A stretch of 64,000 bases of DNA from Cyclobacteriaceae bacterium (GCA_025808415.1 CP075525.1:3209501-3273500); one strand, 5' to 3'. Shown: positions 43,032-51,699, counted from the first letter of the stretch. Notes: a model not told the origin generated them from the sequence alone. Translations and numbers: made by a program.

Positions 43032-44944
43032 CAGGAAAATTTTTCAATGGTTTGCAAGGTTTTAGGCTCAAGTTGGTGCGAAGCCGGGATTTCGAGGATA
43101 ACCTCTTCCCATCGCGATAGCATAGGCTTTTTGTGCTTTTTTTCAAGGTCAGTTATGCGTGTTTTAACCTTGGTTTTGAATGCCCAAACGGTATTAGTAC
43201 CCAAATCAAGCTTCTGTGCCAGGGCTTCCAGCGTACTCCCCCTCTTTCCGTTTACGGTTAAGTAAGCTATGTAAAATGCCTTTTCAATCGGAAACTTTAG
43301 CCCTTGGAATATGGTAAAGGCGGTTATGGATTCATTGTACCCACAACGCGAACATCTTCGGGCAAATTTGGCAGCACCATTAAAGAATTTCTCATTGCCA
43401 CATTTTTTACACGAAAATCCGTTCTCCCATTTCAGGTTTTCCAGAAAGCGGTAACAGGAAAGATTATCCGGGTATAATGTTTTGAACTGCGCATAATCCA
43501 TGGTCTTTTCTTGCAAGCGTTCATTCAAAACTTCCTTTATTTTACCCTTCAATTTCCAGTTATCCAGGTCAAGCATGGAGTTGATCTTATTCAGTTTATC
43601 GGCCTGTTGAACCAACGTTCTATTCGAATCTTCCAACTCCCTGTTCTTTTGGTCAAGCTCCAGGGTACGCTCATGTACCTTTTCTTCCAACTCGCGGTTA
43701 ACCTTATCTTTCAATTGCATATTCAGTTCGTGCTGGTGTATAATCCTACGCAGTGCACGGTCGCGCATATCTTTTAATATCCGGATGCGGTCGCCCAATG
43801 CAAACGTCAGGAACAGCATCTCAAGCACAAAGGCAAAATGAAGACTGTAATGTGAGACGGTGGTGAATGGAAGCACATTGAAGTACACCATCATGCGCAA
43901 AAAGAAACCCGTAAACAATATTCCATAAGCAATTACAAAAAAACGGGCGGGCTTGTAACCACCGCGCCAAACGGTAATGGCTGTGTAAAAAATCAGCGAA
44001 AGCGGAATGATATCAGGATTTCGGTACGTTAAAAACTGTGGAAAGAAAAGCAGTTCAACAACAAATACGAGTGTGCGAACAATGAGCATCCAAAACAAGG
44101 CTTTATCAAGCTGTGGGGCATTGGCTTTTGTGCTTAAAAATTTTCGGGTAAAAATCAGTGCCCAGGCAATGAGCGAATACAGGAAAACCCCAACAGCATA
44201 ATTATTCCAATCGGGGTGGTTAGGCCACAGGTATTGAAACCCGATACCATCCATACTCATGGCATAACCCGCTACACTTAATATGTAACAGATATAAAAG
44301 ATGTTTTTAATCTCACGGATAGCGAGGTAAACAAGAAAGTTGTACAAGGTTATGATGAGGATCATCCCATAGAAGGTTCCGAACAAAAAGTATTCGTTTA
44401 GGGCATAGTACACAAAGCGGTTAACCGACCGAAGCGCAATGCGTATATCGGCAAACTCATGCGAACGCACTTTAAAATAGTACACCATCACGGTATCGCG
44501 TTGCATATCCAGTTGAATCTCGAAATTCTTGTGAAGGAAAAGTCTGTTCGAGAACGGATGCTGGTCGCCCATATTTACAATCCGGTAGGCACCATCATTT
44601 TGGGGGATGTACGCCTCAATATGATCGATCGTCTGATCATAAAATTCCAGGAGCCAAATTTTTTGGGATGTGGTGGTGTGGCGGATAGGAAGCCTTATCC
44701 AGTATGCTGCATTGGTTTTAAAATCCACATTCTGGTAGTTGGTGTGCGCTTTAAACCGGTTGGAAAATTCAACCGATGAAATCTCAATAAACGTTAGCCT
44801 GTCAGCCGGGTCGACAAAATAGGTAAGTTCATAAGGCATGAAATTGCGTTCCTCTACAGCATCATCAATTTCAAAGGGAGCTTGTGCCCCTACCGAAAAC
44901 CATCCTGCCAGCAAGCCCAAAAAAAGTATTGATCTCACGTTCAT
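43031..44944 (-). CDS. 7TM-DISM receptor fused to an IS1595-transposase-like zinc ribbon and HTH
   Basis: A 637-residue protein with a mixed architecture. A signal peptide (1-20) and a 7TMR-DISMED2-like sensory domain (about 25-170, with NAAYWIRLPIRH and WLLEFYDQTID) are exported; seven membrane spans follow (about 185-390); a long coiled coil (about 395-480, VHERTLELDQKNRELEDSNR) leads into the cytoplasm. The C-terminus (485-600) is a zinc ribbon with C512, C515, C531 and C534, then TIFQGLKFPIEKAFYIAYLT and an HTH-like RGSTLEALAQKLDLGTNTVW. This order and wording match the N-terminal part of IS1595-family transposases, which binds DNA. There is no DDE/DDN nuclease. DISM receptors normally end in kinase, cyclase, GGDEF or LytTR outputs. 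It likely binds DNA from the membrane, perhaps regulating the adjacent susC locus (inference). The ATG at 44944 starts the signal peptide. Confidence 0.8.
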   Translation of the reverse strand: MNVRSILFLGLLAGWFSVGAQAPFEIDDAVEERNFMPYELTYFVDPADRLTFIEISSVEFSNRFKAHTNYQNVDFKTNAAYWIRLPIRHTTTSQKIWLLEFYDQTIDHIEAYIPQNDGAYRIVNMGDQHPFSNRLFLHKNFEIQLDMQRDTVMVYYFKVRSHEFADIRIALRSVNRFVYYALNEYFLFGTFYGMILIITLYNFLVYLAIREIKNIFYICYILSVAGYAMSMDGIGFQYLWPNHPDWNNYAVGVFLYSLIAWALIFTRKFLSTKANAPQLDKALFWMLIVRTLVFVVELLFFPQFLTYRNPDIIPLSLIFYTAITVWRGGYKPARFFVIAYGILFTGFFLRMMVYFNVLPFTTVSHYSLHFAFVLEMLFLTFALGDRIRILKDMRDRALRRIIHQHELNMQLKDKVNRELEEKVHERTLELDQKNRELEDSNRTLVQQADKLNKINSMLDLDNWKLKGKIKEVLNERLQEKTMDYAQFKTLYPDNLSCYRFLENLKWENGFSCKKCGNEKFFNGAAKFARRCSRCGYNESITAFTIFQGLKFPIEKAFYIAYLTVNGKRGSTLEALAQKLDLGTNTVWAFKTKVKTRITDLEKKHKKPMLSRWEEVILEIPASHQLEPKTLQTIEKFS

Positions 44945-45038
44945 AGTCCCTGCTACCGGTTTGGAAGCTACGGAAGAAAATCTATCCACACAATGCATAA
45001 CGCCTGAAGGGTCGGATGGAATAAAATATGGCTTGCGT

Positions 45039-45070
45039 TTGGATTTTATCCCCCCAGAGCCTTAATATTG
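45039..45070 (+). promoter_or_regulatory. Probable promoter of the tRNA-Asn gene
   Basis: TTG at 45039-45041 and TAATATTG at 45063-45070 (one mismatch to TAnnTTTG) are 21 bases apart and end 28 bases before the tRNA. Confidence 0.45.
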
Positions 45071-45098
45071 CACTCCCAAAATTGGTAAGTTAAACGAT

Positions 45099-45172
45099 TC
45101 CTCCTTAGCTCAGCTGGTTAGAGCATCTGACTGTTAATCAGAGGGTCCTTGGTTCAAGTCCAAGAGGAGGAG
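45099..45172 (+). tRNA. tRNA-Asn (anticodon GTT)
   Basis: A complete 74-base cloverleaf: acceptor stem TCCTCCT/AGGAGGA, D arm beginning GCTCAGCTGG, anticodon stem TCTGA/TCAGA with loop CTGTTAA (anticodon GTT), T arm CTTGG-TTCAAGT-CCAAG and discriminator G. The 3' CCA is not encoded. A terminator follows at once. Confidence 0.97.
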
Positions 45173-45174
45173 CT

Positions 45175-45203
45175 AAAAATCCCGCATATGCGGGATTTTT
45201 TTT
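45175..45203 (+). terminator. Terminator after tRNA-Asn
   Basis: AAAAATCCCGCATATGCGGG with ATTTTTTTT after it is a fully self-complementary hairpin and T run, starting 3 bases after the tRNA. Confidence 0.9.
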
Positions 45204-45235
45204 GCAGCTGGTAAATCACCCTAACCCTTTAGCCG

Positions 45236-45274
45236 AAAAATAAAAAATCCCGGCCATCGTTTGATAACCGGGAT
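45236..45274 (-). terminator. Terminator after tRNA-Arg
   Basis: On the minus strand ATCCCGG (45274-45268) and CCGGGAT (45253-45247) form a 7-bp stem followed by a T-rich run (TTTTTATTTTT). Confidence 0.8.
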
Positions 45275-45281
45275 CGGGTCG

Positions 45282-45355
45282 TGCACTCGCAGGGATTCAA
45301 ACCCCGAACCTTCTGATCCGTAGTCAGATGCTCTATTCAGTTGAGCTACGAGTGC
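45282..45355 (-). tRNA. tRNA-Arg (anticodon ACG)
   Basis: A complete 74-base cloverleaf on the minus strand: acceptor GCACTCG/CGAGTGC, D arm from GCTCAACTGAATAGAGC, anticodon stem TCTGA/TCAGA with loop CTACGGA (anticodon ACG, normally read as inosine), T arm CGGGG-TTTGAAT-CCCTG and discriminator A. CCA is not encoded. It is convergent with tRNA-Asn, each having its own terminator. Confidence 0.96.
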
Positions 45356-45374
45356 AGGTTCCAAAATTGGATTG

Positions 45375-45403
45375 CAAATGTAATTAATAAATCTAACCGG
45401 CAA
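45375..45403 (-). promoter_or_regulatory. Promoter of the tRNA-Arg gene
   Basis: On the minus strand TTG (45403-45401), an 18-base spacer and TACATTTG (45382-45375) match the Bacteroidota consensus exactly and end 20 bases before the tRNA. Confidence 0.75.
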
Positions 45404-45414
45404 AAAACACTTTT

Positions 45415-45444
45415 TTGCCCCACCAACCAAAAAGCCTATTTTTG
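45415..45444 (+). promoter_or_regulatory. Promoter of the outer-membrane protein gene at 45474
   Basis: TTG at 45415-45417 and TATTTTTG at 45437-45444 with a 19-base spacer match the Bacteroidota consensus exactly. Transcription would begin near 45450, about 24 bases before the ATG. It is back to back with the tRNA-Arg promoter. Confidence 0.75.
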
Positions 45445-45473
45445 ACGCTTTATTTAAACCCAACGAAATCGCG

Positions 45474-46196
45474 ATGTTTAAAAAGATAGCCCTTGTTGTT
45501 TTTGTTGCCGCACTGGTGCAGTCGGCTGTTGGCCAATCAACCAACGAAACCAACGTGCGAAAAGGCAGGCCTGATATACCCGGCACCTTTCTTATAGATT
45601 TTGGGCTGAATTTCCCAACCGATAACAAGGTAGGTTTCAACACCGGTGTCTGGGGATCGCGTACCCTTAACCTATATTATATGCTCGACAAACGCATCGG
45701 GCAATCTAAATTCAGTGTACATCCCGGTGGTGGTTTCGGACTGGAGCGTTATAAATTCAACAACGAAAAAACACTTGGGTACATTGCGGGCCCAAGCAGC
45801 CCGTTTGATACGTTGCGGATGATACAAGGCCCATTAGGGACTAAAAAGTCGCAACTCATTACCAACTACCTCGATGCATTGGTAGAAGTTCGTTTCAGTA
45901 CAAACCCAAACGACCCGGCCCGGAGTTTTAAAGTTGCCTTAGGTTTTAAAGCCGGTGCCTTGTTCGATTCGTTTACTAAATTGAAATACAGTGAGAACGG
46001 GGAAGTGAAAAAACTTAAAAGCAAACAAGATTTCAATTTGAATCCATTCCGATACGGTGCCACTTTGCGAGTAGGGGCTGGTAATTTTAACCTGTTTGGC
46101 TACTACAGCCTAACACCGCTATTTAAAGATGGAAAAGGCCCTGACCAAACCGAGATTACAAACTTTACGGTTGGGCTTTCGCTGGCAGGTTTTTAA
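45474..46196 (+). CDS. Outer-membrane beta-barrel protein, unknown function
   Basis: A 240-residue protein with a signal peptide (MFKKIALVVFVAALVQSAVG, cut after VGQ). The rest alternates polar and hydrophobic residues with many aromatic and glycine residues (TLNLYYMLDKRIG, FSVHPGGGFGLERYKF, GATLRVGAGNFNLFGYYSL) and ends in a phenylalanine (SLAGF), as expected for a small barrel of 8-12 strands. I do not recognise a named family beyond the PorT/OmpW-like general type. It has an exact-consensus promoter and is convergent with the enoyl-CoA hydratase gene, only 3 bases apart. Confidence 0.75.
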   Translation: MFKKIALVVFVAALVQSAVGQSTNETNVRKGRPDIPGTFLIDFGLNFPTDNKVGFNTGVWGSRTLNLYYMLDKRIGQSKFSVHPGGGFGLERYKFNNEKTLGYIAGPSSPFDTLRMIQGPLGTKKSQLITNYLDALVEVRFSTNPNDPARSFKVALGFKAGALFDSFTKLKYSENGEVKKLKSKQDFNLNPFRYGATLRVGAGNFNLFGYYSLTPLFKDGKGPDQTEITNFTVGLSLAGF

Positions 46197-46199
46197 AAA

Positions 46200-46991
46200 C
46201 TACTTTCCGGTAAAAGCTGGTTTTCTCTTTTCAAGAAAGGCAGTAACACCCTCCCGGTAATCAGTTGAGGTGCCGGCAATCTCCTGGCAGTAAGCTTCGT
46301 AATCAAGCATTTCATCAAGCGTTGAATGCGTTGAGCGGTTTAGCATTTTTTTGATGATGCCAATTGATTTGGTTGGTGCTTTGGCAAAATAATCCGTGTA
46401 AAATTTCACCGCATCATCAAGCTGCGCAGCAGGAACAACTTTATTGATCAGCCCGATTGATTGGGCTTCCGTGGCACTAACCCGCGAACCCATACTGCAC
46501 ATTTCAAAAGCTTTAACCGAACCAACCATACGCGGCAAGAAAAAGGACGAGCCTGAATCGGGCACCAGCCCGATATTTATAAAAACCTCTATAAAAGTTG
46601 CTTCTTCGGCAGCCACAATCACATCGCAAGCCAACGCCAACGAGCACCCTGCACCAGCAGCTACACCGTTAACCCGCCCTACAATAGGTTTAGGAAGCTC
46701 ACGCATGGCGCTAATGATAGGGTTATATCGCTTATGGAGTGATTGAAGAAACGAGCGCTTTTGGCTGCCCGAAGCCGCCTTGAGATCCTGGCCTGAACAA
46801 AAGGCCTTGCCTTCACCGGTAAGCACAACAACACGCACCTGGTTGTCCCTGGCTACAAGTTTCAAGGCGTCTTGCAGTTCGAACGTTATTTCATCGTTTA
46901 GCGCGTTATAAACTTCCGGGCGATTTAAGGTAATGCAGGCAACGCCTTCGTTTACATTGAATTTTAAAAATTGAAACGTACTCATGTGCAT
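46200..46991 (-). CDS. Enoyl-CoA hydratase/isomerase, PaaG-like
   Basis: The 263-residue crotonase-fold enzyme has the oxyanion-hole phrases GKAFCSGQDLKA and VNGVAAGAGCSLALACD. The segment INIGLVPDSGSSFFLPRMVG resembles PaaG (1,2-epoxyphenylacetyl-CoA isomerase) with its catalytic aspartate in PDSG; the glutamate typical of standard enoyl-CoA hydratase is not at that place. It could act in phenylacetate breakdown or another acyl-CoA pathway; no other paa genes are in the window. Two ATG codons (46991, 46985) are possible starts. A gap of 10 bases separates it from the PAP2-like gene upstream, so rpoN, the PAP2-like gene and this gene may be one operon. Confidence 0.87.
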   Translation of the reverse strand: MHMSTFQFLKFNVNEGVACITLNRPEVYNALNDEITFELQDALKLVARDNQVRVVVLTGEGKAFCSGQDLKAASGSQKRSFLQSLHKRYNPIISAMRELPKPIVGRVNGVAAGAGCSLALACDVIVAAEEATFIEVFINIGLVPDSGSSFFLPRMVGSVKAFEMCSMGSRVSATEAQSIGLINKVVPAAQLDDAVKFYTDYFAKAPTKSIGIIKKMLNRSTHSTLDEMLDYEAYCQEIAGTSTDYREGVTAFLEKRKPAFTGK

Positions 46992-47001
46992 TTGTTTTAT
47001 T

Positions 47002-47622
47002 TCAGAACAGGATTATCATCCCAAAAAAACCAATAGAAAAACCCACTACCGACCCCACCAATACCTCGCGCGGTGTGTGCGCATTTAATTGCAAACGGGC
47101 CGACATGACTACCCCTGCAACAACCAATGCTACCAGTGTTGCACTAAATATAGCATTATCGTCAATAACCTTGTTCAGTGGAAGCAGTATGCCGATAACC
47201 CCCCACACCCCTACGCTGTGTATGCTTGCTTTATAAAAAAACGTAATGAGCAGGGAAAATATCACCAACCCATCAATAATGATGATCAGGTTAAAGACAT
47301 TATCACCCAGGCTGATTTTAAATTTGCTGGACAATAAATAGGTAAAAACGGCATACAGCAAGGCAATCATGGCAAAAGGCCTGATCCGCTCCTTTCGGTT
47401 AACCATGGACACGTCTTTTACCACACCCAATAACCGAAACAACCCAACATTAACAGCGGGCAATAAAAAAGTCATTAAAAAAAGCAGCGTCAGAAAGGCA
47501 TCGATTGACTGGACAAACGGGTATAACAACGCAGGTGAAACAGCAGCCAGCAATGCAAACAGGTAGGTAGGCATAAGCAGCGGATGGAAAATAATAGAAA
47601 TAATTCGTGCTGTTGTATCCAC
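47002..47622 (-). CDS. Degenerate PAP2-like membrane protein
   Basis: The 206-residue protein has about six hydrophobic spans. Its C-terminal part SARLQLNAHTPREVLVGSVVG resembles the SRxxxxxHxxxD end of PAP2 phosphatases (here H then E instead of D), while the first PAP2 motif KxxxxxxRP is represented only by KERIRP (about 77-82). It may be a lipid phosphatase relative with lost or altered activity, located in the inner membrane. The start is GTG at 47622, two bases after the rpoN stop, which implies translational coupling. Family call is tentative. Confidence 0.6.
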   Translation of the reverse strand: MDTTARIISIIFHPLLMPTYLFALLAAVSPALLYPFVQSIDAFLTLLFLMTFLLPAVNVGLFRLLGVVKDVSMVNRKERIRPFAMIALLYAVFTYLLSSKFKISLGDNVFNLIIIIDGLVIFSLLITFFYKASIHSVGVWGVIGILLPLNKVIDDNAIFSATLVALVVAGVVMSARLQLNAHTPREVLVGSVVGFSIGFFGMIILF

Positions 47623-47624
47623 CC

Positions 47625-49079
47625 TTACAATTCTTTTCGTAAACGGGCCACGGGTATATTTAACTGCTCGCGGTATTTGGCCACCGTTCTGCGCGCAATG
47701 TTATATCCCTTTTCATTTAGTATGGTTTCGAGTTTATCGTCCGAAAAAGGCTTTGATTTATCCTCACTGTCAATTATTTCCTTAATGATCTGTTTAACCT
47801 CGCGACTACTCACCTCTTCTCCCGAATCCGTGGAAATGCCTTCCGAAAAGAAATACTTGAGTTGATATATCCCAAAATCGGTTTGAACAGATTTGCTGCT
47901 GGCAACCCGTGAAACCGTGGAGATATCCATATTAATCATCTGCGCAATGTCTTTCAAAATCATCGGGCGGAGTTTTGTCTCATCTCCTTCCTGAAAGAAA
48001 TCATATTGAAAATCAACAATAGCTTTCATGGTTTTTAGAAGGGTTTGTTGCCGTTGCTTGATGGCATCAATAAACCACTTGGCTGCATCCAGCTTTTGCT
48101 TCACAAAGGTTACCGCTTCTTTAAGCTTTTTATCTTTCTTGTCGCCCTTATCGTAAGCTTTAAACATTTCTGTATACGACCGGCTAATGCGCAGCTCGGG
48201 GGCATTGCGCGAATTCAGCGCCAATTCCAGCTTGCCATTGTTGTTGGTTAAAATAAAATCGGGGATGATGACCTGGTTTTTAACCATACCCGATGAGCTT
48301 CCACTTCCAGGTTTTGGGTTTAATCTGATGATCAGTTCAACGGCATCGCGTACAAACTCTTCGTCTTCTGTGCCCAGTTTCTTTTGAATTTTTTGATAAT
48401 GCTTCTTTGTAAACTCATCAAAGCAATCCGATATAATTTTCTTGGCCACGGCCACGTCAATATCGTGTCCGTTATCCATCCGGTCGAGTTGAAGCAGCAA
48501 GCATTCCTGAAGGTTACGTGCGGCAATGCCGGGCGGGTCAAAAGTCTGGATTTTCTTCAGTATGCTTTCAACTTCCTCCAGGGTAGTTTCAATCCCTTGC
48601 GCAAAGGCAAGGTCGTTAACAATAGCTTCCAGGTCGCGCCTGATGTAACCATCGGCTTCAATGCTGCCTACCAATTGCTTACCGATAGCTTCCTGGTGCT
48701 CGTTTAAACCCAGGTAGCCCAGTTGGGTCATTAATTGTTCATGTAAACTGGTGCCCATGGGTATGGGCATTTCGCGGTCGTCATCATCGTCACCACCGCC
48801 ATCGCTTTGTGTCTTATAGCTGCTGTACTCGTCATCGCGCAGGTAGTCTTTAATATCGATTTCATCCTCTCCGCCCGAGGTCTCCTGGTACTCTTCCTCA
48901 TCCTGTTTCTCGTCAGCCTGTGGTTCATCGGCTCCCTCTTCAAGGGCAGGGTTAATTTCAAGCTCCTCTTCAATGCGGCTTTCCAACTCGGCTGTAGGTA
49001 CCTGCAGAAGCTTGATAAATTGTATCTGCTGCGGGGAAAGCTTTTGTTGTAACGATTGGTTTAACCCTAGTTTTTGCAT
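47625..49079 (-). CDS. rpoN: RNA polymerase sigma-54 factor
   Basis: The 484-residue protein begins MQKLGLNQSLQQKLSPQQI with the glutamine-rich region I that contacts activators, then an acidic linker (about 45-100), the core-binding domain (about 110-290), and the DNA-binding part with HTH-like DIAQMINMDISTVSRVASSK and the RpoN box ARRTVAKYREQLNIP near the C-terminus. It recognises -24/-12 promoters and needs an AAA+ activator; no activator gene or matching promoter was seen in the window. The ATG at 49079 gives the family-typical start; a longer frame to 49130 is unlikely. Confidence 0.96.
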   Translation of the reverse strand: MQKLGLNQSLQQKLSPQQIQFIKLLQVPTAELESRIEEELEINPALEEGADEPQADEKQDEEEYQETSGGEDEIDIKDYLRDDEYSSYKTQSDGGGDDDDDREMPIPMGTSLHEQLMTQLGYLGLNEHQEAIGKQLVGSIEADGYIRRDLEAIVNDLAFAQGIETTLEEVESILKKIQTFDPPGIAARNLQECLLLQLDRMDNGHDIDVAVAKKIISDCFDEFTKKHYQKIQKKLGTEDEEFVRDAVELIIRLNPKPGSGSSSGMVKNQVIIPDFILTNNNGKLELALNSRNAPELRISRSYTEMFKAYDKGDKKDKKLKEAVTFVKQKLDAAKWFIDAIKQRQQTLLKTMKAIVDFQYDFFQEGDETKLRPMILKDIAQMINMDISTVSRVASSKSVQTDFGIYQLKYFFSEGISTDSGEEVSSREVKQIIKEIIDSEDKSKPFSDDKLETILNEKGYNIARRTVAKYREQLNIPVARLRKEL

Positions 49080-49244
49080 TGCGCGTATCCCGATTTCACA
49101 AGTTCTTTCATATAGGGCAAATTTATACAAACGGTTTATACCATAAAATTTAGGGCAATCAGCTTTGCCCTTAGCAAAGTGATTAAGCCAATCTTTTGAA
49201 TAAACTCACAAATTGCCGTTTTTTGCGCCTCGTTAGTACAGCTT

Positions 49245-50699
49245 ATGAATCGAACCAAAATAAAAGAACTGCTTACCACTTCGCCCTCCGGGCAATTGGT
49301 AAAGGCTATGGGGTGGGTACGCACATTTCGGAATAACCAATTTATCTCGCTCAATGATGGCTCTTCCATCCAAAACCTACAAGCCGTTGTTGCCCTAAAC
49401 TCGCTGGCAGAGGCTACACTTAAACGGATAACAACCGGAGCCTGCATTTCGGTTACTGGCGAACTTGTAGCCTCACCTGCCAAAGGCCAGGCGGTTGAAC
49501 TGAAAGTAACAGAACTTGAAATTTTAGGCGATTGCGATGCTGAAAAATATCCCCTTCAACCCAAAAAGCATTCGTTGGAGTTTTTACGGGAAATTGCCCA
49601 TTTACGGTCCCGCACCAATACCTTTAGTGCGGTAATGCGCGTAAGGCACGCCATGGCTTTTGCCGTACATAAGTTCTTTAACGACCGTGGTTTCTTTTAT
49701 ATACACACACCCATTATAACCGGATCGGATGCAGAAGGTGCGGGGGCCATGTTCCGTGTTACTACCCTCGACCTTAACAATCCCCCCAAGGATGAAAATG
49801 GCCACGTAAATTTTAAAGAAGATTTTTTTGGTCGCGAAACCAACCTCACTGTTTCCGGGCAGCTTGAGGTTGAAACCTATGCCATGGGTTTATCGGAAAC
49901 CTATACCTTCGGGCCAACTTTCCGGGCAGAAAATTCCAACACTACCCGTCACCTGGCGGAATTTTGGATGATTGAACCCGAGATGGCCTTTTACGATATC
50001 AACGATAACATGGCCTTGGCCGAGGCCTTTCTGAAATACCTATGCCAATATGCTTTGGATAACTGTGCCGAAGACCTTGAGTTTTTGGACAAACGTGCAA
50101 AGGAAGAAGAGCTTGTAAAGCCGCAAGATCAACGCAGCGAACTTGGTTTGATTGAGCGTTTAAAATTTGTTGCGGAAAATGAATTTCAAAAACTTACCTA
50201 CACCGAGGCCTTTGAAATATTAAAAAATTCGAACCCCAACAAGAAAAAGAAGTTTCAATACCTGATTGAAAATTGGGGCGTTGATTTGCAATCAGAACAT
50301 GAGCGCTACCTGGTAGAAAAACATTTTAAAAAGCCGGTTATTCTTTACAACTACCCGGCTGCCATCAAAGCCTTTTACATGCGCCAAAATGATGAGGCCA
50401 TCCAGCCAGGCGGACAAAGAAAAACCGTAGCCGCCATGGATGTGTTGTTTCCTGGCATTGGTGAAATTATTGGTGGGTCGCAACGTGAAGAACGCTATGA
50501 CAAACTGGTAATGCGTATACAGGAGTTAGGGCTGCCTGAAAAAGAACTCTGGTGGTATCTTGATTTACGCAAATTTGGTTCAGCACCCCATAGCGGTTTT
50601 GGATTGGGCTTTGAGCGTCTCATTCAATTTGTTACCGGCATGACAAACATCAGGGATGTAATTCCTTTCCCTCGTTTCCCGGGCAATGCAGAGTTCTGA
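49245..50699 (+). CDS. asnS: Asparaginyl-tRNA synthetase
   Basis: The 484-residue class II synthetase has an N-terminal OB-fold anticodon-binding domain (about 18-115, [20 protein letters not shown]) and the catalytic domain with motif 2 [15 protein letters not shown] and motif 3 [13 protein letters not shown]. The specific insertion typical of AsnRS (long region near 165-200, with [12 protein letters not shown]) distinguishes it from AspRS. It charges tRNA-Asn, whose gene is at 45099. A direct AsnRS is consistent with Bacteroidota. It is divergent from rpoN. Confidence 0.96.
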   Translation: MNRTKIKELLTTSPSGQLVKAMGWVRTFRNNQFISLNDGSSIQNLQAVVALNSLAEATLKRITTGACISVTGELVASPAKGQAVELKVTELEILGDCDAEKYPLQPKKHSLEFLREIAHLRSRTNTFSAVMRVRHAMAFAVHKFFNDRGFFYIHTPIITGSDAEGAGAMFRVTTLDLNNPPKDENGHVNFKEDFFGRETNLTVSGQLEVETYAMGLSETYTFGPTFRAENSNTTRHLAEFWMIEPEMAFYDINDNMALAEAFLKYLCQYALDNCAEDLEFLDKRAKEEELVKPQDQRSELGLIERLKFVAENEFQKLTYTEAFEILKNSNPNKKKKFQYLIENWGVDLQSEHERYLVEKHFKKPVILYNYPAAIKAFYMRQNDEAIQPGGQRKTVAAMDVLFPGIGEIIGGSQREERYDKLVMRIQELGLPEKELWWYLDLRKFGSAPHSGFGLGFERLIQFVTGMTNIRDVIPFPRFPGNAEF

Positions 50700-50789
50700 T
50701 TCTTGAGAAAATTACCTGGTTATCACCACGCAGCACTTGTAAAGGTCATAGTGGCCTTTGGTCGCGTTGACCACAAAGTAAAAAACTAA

Positions 50790-51614
50790 CTACTTACTTT
50801 TGAAGGCCAGCAGCGGAGCATTGTTTAAAAAGCTTAGTTGCTTGGTAACGCTGGGTTTCACAAGCTTTTCGAAAAAGGTATGCTTGTGCGGAAACATGGT
50901 AAGCATATCAATTTTGATTTTTGTTACGTAATCGCTTAGTGAGGGAACTGCCTTTTTATTCACGAGCACTCGAACAAGCACATTTTTATAGCCAACTTTG
51001 GCAACGGCCTTATCGATCTTTTCTTCAGCCGCCAGTGCTGCTGTCCTGTCCTCGGCCACATGCACGACATGAATAACCGGTTTTTCGCTACCTACAACAC
51101 CGATCAGTGTTTTCAACTCCTTTTGTGTATTCAACAGGTCAGAAGCATACACCACCGATTTCAGTTTTTTGAATTTGGCTTCTGCCGGGATTGCCAGGAC
51201 CGGGATACTGCTGGCTTCAAGCATGGAAGCTGTGTTGCTTCCCATCACAACTTTCTTCAAGCCAGAGGCACCGTGTGTGCCCATAATAATCAGGTTCGAT
51301 TTATTCTTCCTGGCAAATTTTGCTACGGTATCAACAAATGAAGCACCTTGTTCAATGGCATGTTTAACAGGTTTACCTCCCTTATTCATTTTGTTTACCT
51401 CTACCAGCAAAGCATCAAAATCTTCGTGTGCTATTTTTACCAGTTCATCAATTAATGAACTCAGTCGCAAACGCATACTGGCAGCATGCTGGGCAACATC
51501 AATAACATGCAACAGGGTTACTTTTCCGTTCATTTTTTTGGCCATATCCAAAGCATACCGGATGGCCACCTTCGATAAGTCTGAGAAATCCGTTGGAACT
51601 AAAATGTTTAGCAT
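50790..51614 (-). CDS. Universal stress protein, tandem Usp domains
   Basis: A 274-residue protein with two Usp domains. The first (1-145) begins MLNILVPTDFSDLSKVAIRYALDMA and has the ATP-binding pattern GTHGASGLKKVVMGSNTA (G-2x-G-9x-GS/N). The second (about 150-274) starts KLKSVVYASDLLN but has no clear ATP loop. It would be a cytoplasmic stress-response factor. The ATG at 51614 begins the family motif; the frame upstream to 51671 lacks homology. It is convergent with asnS and lies downstream of the DUF3052 gene, 85 bases away. Confidence 0.9.
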   Translation of the reverse strand: MLNILVPTDFSDLSKVAIRYALDMAKKMNGKVTLLHVIDVAQHAASMRLRLSSLIDELVKIAHEDFDALLVEVNKMNKGGKPVKHAIEQGASFVDTVAKFARKNKSNLIIMGTHGASGLKKVVMGSNTASMLEASSIPVLAIPAEAKFKKLKSVVYASDLLNTQKELKTLIGVVGSEKPVIHVVHVAEDRTAALAAEEKIDKAVAKVGYKNVLVRVLVNKKAVPSLSDYVTKIKIDMLTMFPHKHTFFEKLVKPSVTKQLSFLNNAPLLAFKSK

Positions 51615-51699
51615 TGCTTCATGTATTTTGGTACATCCAATTTGCAGAAAAAGGCTGAATCCACCTAACACGGTAGGTCAGTTTGTGTGCTGATTTATA

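Noticed and set aside
43031..43600. Insertion sequence remnant of the IS1595 family
   Set aside because: Only the N-terminal zinc ribbon/HTH part is present, it is in frame with a coiled coil, and no catalytic domain, terminal inverted repeats or target duplication are seen around it.
45099..45355. tRNA pair as an integration site
   Set aside because: No integrase, direct repeats or mobile cargo on either side; both tRNAs are intact with their own promoters and terminators.
45221..45643. Open frame of 140 codons on the minus strand
   Set aside because: It runs across tRNA-Arg, its promoter and the start of the outer-membrane protein gene, and its protein shows no domain.
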